From Cristatella mucedo (Eukaryota > Bryozoa > Phylactolaemata > Cristatellidae): a DNA stretch of 64,000 nt. Positions 11,670 to 19,091 of this stretch are shown here, piece by piece. The DNA lies in assembly GCA_009760855.2 (NCBI GenBank), contig WPIO01000161.1:554501-618500 (forward strand), in the 5' to 3' direction. How positions within the stretch are numbered: position 1 is the first letter of the stretch; every line of letters starts with the position of its first letter. Under the pieces are notes generated by a model. It ran no database searches, was not told where the DNA came from, and worked only from the letters and a program-made list of their open reading frames with translations. The position numbers and the translations under genes are program-made.

Positions 11670-14600
11670 GCACACACACACACATATATACACACGTGTT
11701 GTTGCTGGGCACAATCTTTGGGGTCTTCGGCGTCGGCAAAAGATATATCCAGAAAGAGAGAGTTCTAACGAATCTGAATGGAAGCTGTAGGCTTGTCTGC
11801 CGGCGGAACTGCCGAACACCTGGAGTTCCTATTGTGTTGCTTGACGCCAGCCAACTCGATGGCGTGCTTGCTCCAAAAAACCCAGTCTATCTGTATGTGT
11901 GCCCACGTGAATGAGTATGCGTGCTTGTGTGCTCATGCGCTCGTGTGTACGTGCGGGCATGCATGCGTGTGGGTGTGTGTGTGTTTGTATATAAGTGTGC
12001 TTTTGCCACGCTTTTTTCATGCGTGTGTATGTGTTTGTGTGAGCGTGCATGCACGCGCATGCGTGCCCGCTATCGCCGAGGGCGTTTATTTTTGTTTGTC
12101 TACATTTATGGGGGGCATATATATGGAATCTGAAATACCGAGTTCGTGATATTTAGCCTGCAAGCTTTGCCTCGTATCGACACTGCGCTTGAGCCTTTAT
12201 AGGCAGCTCTCTTGCGTTCCTACCTCAGCGGGCCCTAGCCAATCGTGGCCTGCTGCTGTCTGTTGCCATCGGAGCGTGGTGCCATTTATCCGAAGTTCAG
12301 CCAAACCTCGGACGACGAGCTTGTGGCGCGTGTGCACAATTTTTCTCTCTTCAGATACCGGCGGGCCAGAGGAGCGTGGTCAAGGACCTGCTGTCCATCC
12401 TGCGCTACTGCGTGCACGGTCGCCGCTCGGCCGGCCTCATGCAGGGGGTGTCGCGCCAGGACGTGTACGCCGCCTGGCTGGAGTTCAAGAGATCCGTGAA
12501 CAGCCGATCGACGTCCAGGGAGGCCACGTACGTTGCTGCCACCGCCACCTCCGCTGGCCGGACATCCCATCGGCTCATAGCTCGTCTGGCGTAGTGCTGC
12601 TGTGCCGTCAGCGCTGCCGGCGGCTGTGCCGCCGCCGGAGCATTGCGATCTGCTGTCGATAGGGCTGGCCCAGTTGCAGATCTGTTTTTTCGTGGAGTTT
12701 CCACAGTTTTTTGCAGATTCGTTTTCACGAACGAGCCGAGCGTGTGTGCCGATGCCAGGTGTGCGTCCCACACTTTAGGGTGGTGCTGTCGTCGATGGGT
12801 GCTGTGCTTGCCTCTGATTCATCAAACACTGTTGGCCCCCTCACCCGCTTTCTTGGAGAAGATCATCGGGGTTTAACTTAATGGGCCGTGATAGCCCAAA
12901 CACATAAGACAGATACATAACCCATAGCGAGATATAACACATAGCACAGAAGTGATGCAAGTCTCAGGAGGATAGCTGAGCTTAATGCTGCGCCCTTCTC
13001 AGAGAGTGGCTATCACAGCTGAAAACTCCGTGTCCGCAGGTGTGCCTTGCTTGGCCTTTGGAATGCTTGAGCAGAATCTGTGAACTGTCCGGATGCTTGC
13101 CGATTGCTACTTCTCGGCAAGCTGTATGGCCCATTACGGAAGTCGGCTTCCCGTAGTTTTGAAGCCCAGATCGGCCATGGCTTTGATGTTGAGAGCTCGA
13201 GTTGGCTTGCGTTGCAGTGAAAGAGTTTTTTTTTTTTACTAAGACCACGCAAAGCAGTGCTCCGGCAGAACAGGCAGCCTAGGCCTCAAGTGCAGGAAGT
13301 GGAGCCGTCGAGACTCATCCGAAAGAGAAAGCATGTCCGACTTACCGAGGGAGGAAAGGTTCTCATTTCTTTGAAATCGCGACTACACTTTGGGTCTTTG
13401 ATCGGTTCAATTTTTGGCACGAGCCAGTGCAAGAGCACTCACTCACTGCCTCATCCGCAAAGTGCTCGTTTGCTCGTGGTGCCGTATTCTAGTGAGCTGA
13501 ACTTTTTGTTTCGTGGCGACCTTACCACATGCATAGTCAAATGTCTGCCCGATGTCATGCAAGCAGGGCCGCTGGTTTTTCCAGCTAGTCCACCATAATG
13601 ACTGAAAAGTGAAGTAAGTGTTCGTGAGCGATTCTCTAGTCGTCTCGCGTTTGCAGGCGCTGCTACGTCGTGCAAGCAGACATCAAAGGATGCTACGAGT
13701 CGATTATCCAGCACAAACTGAAGGAGCTGCTTGCCGACCTACTTCGTGTAAGTCTGTTTCGGAGAGCAGCCTTTCGGACTGTTTGATAGTCCACGATCGA
13801 GACCTCTTCCAGCTGGTGATGTGCTTGCCTGTTACGATTGTGATCGTTGCTTGCTATTTCTTAGCCCTTTGCATTTTGCAGTGAACAGAAAGCTCGACGT
13901 CGCTGCAGCCCAGTTGCCTTTTGGTTAGTCTGTGGTCAAGGCTTTGGCCCTTCTCAACGTATTGCTTTGGGTGCTGGCCTCACTGGCAGCATAGGGTCTG
14001 CTCTCGATTCAGACAAAGCCTTCCCATAACGTGTGCTTCGAGCGACAACGAGGTCTTGGGCAGTGAGGCAGCTAGTTGTGCACCAGCTCTAAAAGCTTTG
14101 CACGACCAATCTGGGCCAGACGTGTACGTGTGTTGAGTTTGGCCACACGATTGTGCAGCTTTTGTCTTGCTGGTTTATGCCTTCAGGATGTCCGTTAGTC
14201 AACAGATAACCATTGCCGACTTGGCAAAGGTGGGGAATCGCCCTCGTCTACTCGCCGAATGCGATCTGTCGTCAATCGCTCGTTGATATGATCTATAAAC
14301 AGCCTCTAGTGACGTGTCCAAGTCATGTCACGTGTGTGCTGTAGTGGCCTCGAATGCAGCAGTATGAAACTTCTTAGTCTCTCATATCTGGTCGAGTAGG
14401 TTGTGGGTTCAACTGCAAAGTGTCATGCGCTTGGGCTAGTGATACAATAACCATCCTGAAGACGGTCTATCAGCGCATGCCACTCCGGCATCAAGTATGC
14501 CGTTACGTGATCTTATATCTCCACTGTTGAGTTGCCCCTTGAGCAGGCTGCATGGTGGCAGTCAGAAAACAGGCTGCTGTTCATAGCCACACCATGTGAT

Positions 14601-17600
14601 CTATCGTTTGCTGTCCTGAGCTGTGGTCTCGATTTCTCTATGTGCTTCGATGCCAAATGAGAGAAGTGACCTAGATTCGGTTTGCTTATTCCATAGCACC
14701 TCTGTATGGCAGCATGTGAAGGCGTTGTTGTCTTTTTGTCTTTGCTGCTGTCCTAGTGCTCACGAAAGGGCCATCCTGCTTTTTCCTATTCAGTCTTATG
14801 CTGGGCCATTTGTCATCAGGCAGTTCACTTCACTGCTGACAAGCTATGGGCACTCAAGAAGGATATTTCATCGTGTTGCACTTCAGCTGCGCGACGTTGC
14901 CCACGATGAACAGCGTCCTGACTGGATGCTGCCTCCACACTGGCCGCATACGGACGGCGGCTTGCTACCCCGGCTCGTCAGACGGATCATTGCCGAACAA
15001 CAGGTACTGTCTGTTCTTACAAAAAAGCTAGTGGTGACATATGTCTGCCAGTATATACCAGTCACATTTGAACCTTTGCTAGATTAAGGTGACATCTCGA
15101 AGCAATGCATTGATAGTTGTGGTGCTGGTCTTTACACCGAAAAGCTGCATATCGGTCGGGTCTTTTTCCTGGACATGTGCTAGCAGCCGGAGCAGCTGTA
15201 GTGGGTTTATTGGACTTGAAAAGACCTGCAGGTAGTTACTCAGACACCTTCACCAGAAAGCGATGGGTACAGGGCCATGTGAACCGCCCCATTGCAATGC
15301 TCATTGCCGGTCCGTGTGAATGACACCAAGGAAGTTCGGTGCCTCAACAGTAGTTTCTTCTCTCTCACCACCTGGCCTGCGGCGGTGGGTGGCGTCTATT
15401 CAATGGCAGCTCACTCCATTTTGCACGCTGTTTGCATTTGTAGTCTTTTCGTCCACGTATCTATTCTTCTTCGGAAGTGCTGTCACTGCTAGATGACGTC
15501 ATCAGCAGCACGGTTTTTGAGGTAGCGTGTGCCATTGCTGCCACTGCTGTTCGCGCTGAGCATCATTGCACATCATTCCATCATCACACACACCAGTGTA
15601 TGTATGTATTTATGTATGTATGCATGCATGTTTGTATATGTGCATATATGTATGTATGTGTATATGTATGTATGTGTCCTATGACAGCCAGGCGTTGCAC
15701 TTCGAGCTGGTCTCCAGCCGGTCTCGTCCACAAGAACTTTGAATGCCGAACTTTGTGCCGCCCAAACTCACCGTCGGCGAGTGACGAATGCTGGTGCGCA
15801 TTGCAGACGAGTGGCCGCAGCTACCGGCTTCTCTGCGGAGTGCCGCAGGGCCTCGAGCTCTCGCGAATTTTCTGCGATGTGTACTACGCCGCCATGGAGC
15901 TGCAGCTGGGCGTGACGGCAGCGCCGGGCGAGCTGCTGATGCGCACCGTCGATGACTACCTGTTCGTCACGAGCCGCGCCGAGTCGGCCCAGCGATTCCT
16001 GCACATCCTCGAGCGAGGTGAGCTGCCACCATGCTCTCACTGTCGCCGCTGCCACCACAGCGAGCTGTGCTTTGCCGCAACAGCCGGTGGCGCTGCATTG
16101 CTGCCGCTGCGCACTGCCAGCCGCACTATTTTGCCCGCACCTCGCGTGTGCCTGCAAGTGGGGCTGCTGCTGCTGCTGTGGGAAAGCAGTCCGGGCATGT
16201 CTCTGCCCGTCCACCCAGCGGTAGGAATCGGGAGTGCACGGCTTCTGCTCCCACTGTCTTTGTAGGCGTTAGCAGTTACAATTGCCAGCTGAATGCTGGG
16301 AAAACCTTCATCAATTTTGAAGCGCCCCATTGCAAGGCGACTCGCTTGGCGGGTAAGCAGCCGGATGATGCCTGCAGTCCTTTCCTTCTCGTTGGTCCAC
16401 CGTAGACCAACTGTCGGCCGTGGCCGCTCTGTGAGCATCTCCTACATCCGACGGGAACTCTTGCACGTCCAGTGAAGGTCGAGTGACATTATACAGTCTG
16501 TAGAAGTTTTTTGTGGCATGCCTCAACTATGTGAGGGCCGAGGCTATTGGCCGACCTGTTTGCTTAATTACCCACGGCAAAACCGTTGCCTTGTCGAAAC
16601 AACATGCTTAGCCATCAGCCCGCTGCCGCTGCTTTGCCTTAGCGCAAGCACCTTAGCAGTTCAGTTTTGTCACAACCCAAGCAAAATCGGTCTCGCGACT
16701 TCCGCAAGTTGGTGCAGTGCCTGACGTTACCGCCCCTGCCGCCGCACTCACATCTTTGCAGGTAAAGAGCTCATCTGGTGCGGTCACCGAATTGACACGG
16801 AGCGACTCAGCATCGGCCTCGGCCAGCAGTGCAGCGTCTCAGGTCAGGGCCGAGAGCGATGGCCGCTAGCCCAGCAGACGTGAACATGGCTGCAGCATCC
16901 GAGCATGGCTCGTGATGCAGGCTGCGCCTGCAGCAGCTGTAGGTAGCTTAGCTACATAGCTGACTTTTCGTCTGCCATGGCCGTCGGCTTTTCACCGGTG
17001 GAAATATCGATGGAGCCTCGATTGAACATCGTTCATCTAATCCTTTGAATTTCGCTTGTCACGATGCAGCATAAGAGCAGCAGGAGGATCTAAGCTGCTG
17101 CTGCTGCATGTGCCTATGTGCCAGACGTGTACGGCTGCATGCTAGGGTGCATGCATACTTATTCAGGCTTTGCATCCAAGCATCAACCTTTGCAGTCACG
17201 TGCATGCAGTAGCTTTCCAAAAGTGACCGCTGTTTTTGTATTAAAACAAGCTCTCGCTACGTCTTGCCTGTCGGCGTTCTGATCGGCCATGACAGCTCTG
17301 ACTCATCGCAACGGCACAGCGGCGATGCTAACAGTGTCGATTGATGGGGGCATGATCATTTCGATACGAAGTTTTATCACTCTTGTCAACGCAGGCTCAG
17401 CTTAAGAGGATAAACACGCGCATCAGTGTCGATCTCATTGTGTATGTCAGAGTGATGTTTAGGTTCTACCTGTCCTTGAAAACGGAACTACTCAAGGAAA
17501 GCGAAGTTGATGGTCTTTCCGGACGGTCTTTGCTCCAATATGCTTCCTGACTCTATCATCGCTTGCACCGGACATAGTCAGACTTCTGTTAATGCCCTGC

Positions 17601-19091
17601 CACCGGCTCATCGCACCAATATCGCCTGTGCGATTTGGAATCACGCGAGTTTAGTTTTTTATGAATTCCTTAGATGGTTTTTATGCTGTCTGATTTGCGG
17701 AATTTGATTCTTACCTTGCAGGTGTCGTGTTCACCATGACTTACAACATGGAAGCAAAGCCGAGGCAATACGTGCACTCATTTTTGATTCGGCAAGTGAC
17801 GAGCAGCACCTCTTTAATAGTTCTGAAATGTTGTCGTTGCGGGCAAGCATAGTCCGGCTATGGCTAAACTTTATGGTTTATGATGATTGATTGATGGTTT
17901 TTACAGCAACATGAAACGGCTTGCTTTGCCCTTTTACTTCGATGTAGAGGTGAGTTGGTGGGAGCCGTGTTTGAACTTTATTTATGCTTGCATTTGAAAT
18001 TTATGGAGCTGAAGCAAGTAAGCGATCTGTCTATGGTATACTCGTCCGGCTGTGTATTTGGATATGTGCGAGTATTAACGTTTACCCCTTTCCTCTTAGC
18101 CCTATCTCTCTTTAAATTTTCATCTCCACTGTCTCTCAATGTATCTTGGCCCATCTCGTGTATATATAGTTTATTTATATAGTGCCCCAAGAGAACTTAA
18201 TCTCTATTCAGGCGCTTCACATATGCCTCGGGGCTCGAGCCCACGACCTCAGTCAGACCTTGGTCGGGGCTAGCACCTTAACCCCTTAACCGCTAGACCA
18301 AACCAGCTCGGCGTGTATGGTTGTTGGGAATTGCAGCTTTCTTTGCGAATTTGTTAGAAACTAAAGCGACCCCATTACTATGCAGAATAACTCGTATAGT
18401 TGATGCAAATGGAAATTAAGGCCACGGTCTCCCGTTAGGGAAGCAGCACAGGCAGCTGGCAAATGAGAGTGTAATAGGACGTTTTAACCCAGACGCCGGC
18501 TGGCTTGTAAGGTGACACAGAGTGATACGAGTGGCTTGCCCATTTTTCTTGTTTCTGTGTTTGATGCGCCCAGATCAATGACGACATCACAATTTATCGG
18601 AGTGTGTATTGCTTATTCTTCACATTGGCATCGAAATTCCATCACTACCGTCGACGGCTTCTCAAAGATAGTGCAGCCTCTGATCCGGGCTTCTGGGCTG
18701 GTGAGCTGGCTGCAACGTTGACTAGTGGTGGCGACGTCTGCTGGGACGGCTGCAGTCTGGCGTTTGTGCATGCCCTTTGAACAAGCAGCTCGATGTACCA
18801 GATGCGTCTAGCTCTTACTTCATATGATTTATTTGTTTAGAACTTTTTGCTACCCGGCTGCCGTCTCAGCTGTGGTGTTACATAACTCAACGACAGCTCT
18901 TAGCTCGTGGGAGTGTGTCTGCTGGTCTGCATGCAGGTCCGGCCACTCTCGTCTCGAAACTGGTTAGTCAGCTTTCGGAAGTATGGTCTTTGCATAATTT
19001 TGTGTGGCTAAATAACAAAACTTGTTCATTATCGCGTGTACTTGTAGTCACTCACTTACAAGCAGAATTGACCAAAGCACGGAAATCTTAG
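4258..19091 (+). CDS. TERT: Telomerase reverse transcriptase (TERT), gene span of about 18 exons, 5' end incomplete
   Basis: TERT is the catalytic subunit of telomerase; it copies the telomerase RNA template onto chromosome ends in the nucleus. Joining the exons listed separately gives about 725 codons with consistent intron phase throughout. Motif order is that of animal TERT: CP-like (LLDHYCPL), QFP (VYRFLEAV.. [13 protein letters not shown]), a helix before the T motif (DCKWL..), T ([17 protein letters not shown]), 1/2 ([13 protein letters not shown]), A ([11 protein letters not shown]), an IFD-like segment, B' (GVPQG), C (VDDYLF), D ([11 protein letters not shown]), E (WCG) and the C-terminal extension. 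All three catalytic Asp are present (codon at 13679; pair at 15951-15956). Usual animal TERTs are about 1,000 residues or more, so the TEN domain and part of the linker are missing or undetected. It is distinguished from the LINE RTs here by the T, QFP and E motifs and by its introns. Confidence 0.87.
4489..4597 (+). CDS. TERT: TERT exon b (CP-like motif)
   Basis: The acceptor is TTTCTTGCAG and the donor GTGCGT. It reads [18 protein letters not shown], matching the LLKTHCPL core of the vertebrate CP motif in the telomerase RNA-binding domain, then an Ala/Gly-rich linker. It enters in phase 2 and leaves in phase 0. Confidence 0.72.
5722..5852 (+). CDS. TERT: TERT exon c (QFP motif)
   Basis: The acceptor is TCGTTGTAG and the donor GTGAGG. 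It reads [26 protein letters not shown], corresponding to the VYGFVRACLRRLVP..KKFISLG block of the RNA-binding domain. It starts in phase 0 after exon b and leaves in phase 2. A further small exon between 4597 and 5722 is possible (for example near 4651) but not supported. Confidence 0.82.
6220..6868 (+). mobile_element. LINE-A copy 3, inside a TERT intron
   Basis: This is a 5'-truncated copy starting at the CNSLL-type segment and ending at the hairpin and an A/T-rich tail. It lies in the intron between TERT exons c and d in the same orientation as the gene. A (GTA)n run (about 6164-6189) sits just upstream. Confidence 0.87.
6869..7973. other. TERT intron sequence
   Basis: No coding segment is recognised. 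Open frames on the - strand (6899-7195, 7533-8039) have no recognisable motif and overlap a TERT exon, so I treat them as chance. Confidence 0.5.
7974..8136 (+). CDS. TERT: TERT exon d (end of the RNA-binding domain)
   Basis: It starts after ACGTGCCAG in phase 2, exactly as exon c requires, and ends before GTGAGC in phase 0. It reads [31 protein letters not shown], matching the MSVRDCAWL..LREEILAKFLHWLMS block of animal TERTs. An alternative inner acceptor lies before 8026, also in phase 0. Confidence 0.83.
8690..8850 (-). mobile_element. SINE-1 copy (tRNA-derived), in a TERT intron
   Basis: Read on -, it begins with a tRNA-like head: a box A-like region, then a box B-like GTGGGTTCGAAT. The body ends in a GGTGATAGCCGTTAAGGCTC segment and a TATATAAATGGGGCTG-like end. 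At least five relatives lie in the window. Confidence 0.72.
8935..9185 (+). mobile_element. LINE-B fragment (second non-LTR family)
   Basis: It aligns by eye with the 3' part of the copy at 50815-51350 (ATGGACARYAARTTARC, then GGGACAGAAGCTTT, then the CTACTTCCACGCTACTCA end). It is heavily decayed and sits inside the TERT intron. Confidence 0.65.
9755..9851 (+). CDS. TERT: TERT exon e (T motif)
   Basis: The acceptor is ATCTGCCAG and the donor GTGAGC. It reads [20 protein letters not shown] then DCWAKL, the telomerase-specific T motif (FFYVTE..LFFYRKSVW). It enters in phase 0 and leaves in phase 1. This is one of the strongest pieces of evidence that the gene is TERT. Confidence 0.9.
10285..10343 (+). 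CDS. TERT: TERT exon f (between T and motif 1)
   Basis: The acceptor is TGCGCTGCAG and the proposed donor GTACCG. It reads [20 protein letters not shown] and joins exon e in phase 1. It corresponds to the variable helix after the T motif. The donor is uncertain; a GTGATG donor 16 nt further is an alternative. Confidence 0.6.
10525..10590 (+). CDS. TERT: TERT exon g (motifs 1 and 2)
   Basis: It reads [19 protein letters not shown], matching LRFIPKPDGLRPI. The donor GTGAGC follows 10590. The acceptor is either CCGCCTTCAG (start 10525) or GACGCTTGCAG (start 10456), both in phase 0; the longer version adds an Ala-rich stretch. Confidence 0.85.
11247..11288. repeat. (GT)n microsatellite
   Basis: An uninterrupted run of about 21 TG units in the TERT intron between exons g and h, preceded by a short (TATC)n. 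Confidence 0.95.
11330..11465 (+). mobile_element. SINE-1 copy, + orientation
   Basis: It contains the tRNA-like T-arm (GACCGAGGTCTTGGGTTTAA), then the family body with GGTGATAGCCGTCAAGGCTC, TTCTGCCTCTATACAAATGA and GGCT. The head is decayed. It lies between the GT and CA arrays of the same TERT intron. Confidence 0.65.
11493..11692. repeat. (CA)n microsatellite block
   Basis: About 200 bp of CA units with interruptions (CCCA, TGCACATACA, CTCA). The His/Thr-rich and Cys/Val-rich ORFs crossing it on both strands are artefacts. Confidence 0.95.
12355..12527 (+). CDS. TERT: TERT exon h (between motif 2 and motif A)
   Basis: The acceptor is TCTCTCTTCAG and the donor GTACGT. It reads [20 protein letters not shown] then [20 protein letters not shown], matching the VKALFSVLNYERARR..LGLDDIHRAWRTF segment of TERT. 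It leaves in phase 2, which the motif A exon needs. Confidence 0.88.
13657..13747 (+). CDS. TERT: TERT exon i (motif A)
   Basis: The acceptor is GCGTTTGCAG and the donor GTAAGT. It reads [20 protein letters not shown], with the catalytic Asp of motif A at 13679-13681. The TERT pattern VDV.GAYD.I is kept as [10 protein letters not shown]. Confidence 0.92.
14794..15003 (+). CDS. TERT: TERT exon j (IFD-like insertion)
   Basis: The acceptor is TTTTCCTATTCAG and the donor GTACTG; phase 0 at both ends. It reads [20 protein letters not shown] then RVALQLRD, aligning with YCVRRYAVVQ..HGHVRKAFKSHVSTL of animal TERTs. The last third has no obvious counterpart. Confidence 0.75.
15444..15521 (+). CDS. 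TERT: TERT exon k (before motif B')
   Basis: It reads [19 protein letters not shown] after GCATTTGTAG, phase 0 at both ends, resembling SSSLNEASSGLFDVF. The donor GTAGCG is weak. The frame stays open for more than 60 further codons, so the 3' end may lie later; a gap of about ten residues relative to other TERTs supports that. Confidence 0.6.
15596..15678. repeat. (GTAT)n microsatellite
   Basis: An imperfect TGTA/TGCA repeat with GTGTATAT interruptions between TERT exons k and l. Confidence 0.9.
15807..16017 (+). CDS. TERT: TERT exon l (motifs B' and C)
   Basis: It reads [20 protein letters not shown] then [20 protein letters not shown] then LHILERG, matching KSYVQCQGIPQG..LLLRLVDDFLLVT..LRTLVRG. 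The catalytic Asp-Asp pair is at 15951-15956. The donor GTGAGC leaves in phase 1. The acceptor GCATTGCAG gives 15807; 15735 is an alternative in the same phase. Confidence 0.92.
16266..16352 (+). CDS. TERT: TERT exon m (motif D)
   Basis: The acceptor is CTTTGTAG and the donor GTAAGC. It reads [19 protein letters not shown], matching GVPEYGCVVNLRKTVVNF almost position by position. Phase 1 in and out. Confidence 0.92.
16762..16842 (+). CDS. TERT: TERT exon n (motif E, primer grip)
   Basis: The acceptor is CATCTTTGCAG and the donor GTCAGG. It reads [20 protein letters not shown], with the WCG signature of TERT motif E followed by D-T as in WCGLLLDTRTL. Phase 1 in and out. Confidence 0.9.
17722..17791 (+). 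CDS. TERT: TERT exon o (C-terminal extension, GC donor)
   Basis: The acceptor is TACCTTGCAG. It reads [20 protein letters not shown], corresponding to [20 protein letters not shown]. To keep phase with the next exon it must end at 17791 before GCAAGT, a GC-AG intron. The nearby GTGACG would leave in the wrong phase. Confidence 0.75.
17907..17949 (+). CDS. TERT: TERT exon p (C-terminal extension)
   Basis: A 43-nt exon after GGTTTTTACAG and before GTGAGT. It reads [14 protein letters not shown], matching RLKCHSLFLDLQ. Phase 2 in, phase 0 out. Confidence 0.75.
18165..18320 (-). mobile_element. SINE-2 copy, in a TERT intron
   Basis: On - it has a tRNA-like head with GTCGTGGGCTCGAGCCCCGA and a tail with GAAGCGCCTGAATAGAGATT then AAGTTCTCTTGGGGCACTAT. 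That tail closely resembles the 3' end of LINE-A. Relatives lie at 55475-55740 (split) and 57360-57475. Confidence 0.7.
18574..18700 (+). CDS. TERT: TERT exon q (C-terminal extension)
   Basis: The acceptor is ATGCGCCCAG and the donor GTGAGC. It reads [20 protein letters not shown] then KFHHYRR, matching [26 protein letters not shown]. Phase 0 in, phase 1 out. Confidence 0.85.
18841..19091 (+). CDS. TERT: TERT terminal exon r, with stop
   Basis: It starts after ATTTGTTTAG in phase 1 and reads [20 protein letters not shown], matching the LPSEAVQWLCHQAFLLKL block. The frame remains open to a TAG at 19089-19091, ending ..[11 protein letters not shown], which resembles RTAQTQLSRKL. A GTTAGT at 18963 could be a donor instead, so the last 42 codons are less certain. 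Confidence 0.72.

Noticed and set aside
11418-11790. His/Thr-rich and Cys/Val-rich proteins
   Set aside because: These are direct translations of the CA/GT microsatellite.
15004-15443. Possible additional TERT exon
   Set aside because: No acceptor/donor pair with the needed phase and TERT similarity was found; exons j and k already join in phase 0.
15768-16214. 148-codon ORF on - over TERT motifs B' and C
   Set aside because: Antisense shadow of TERT exon l.
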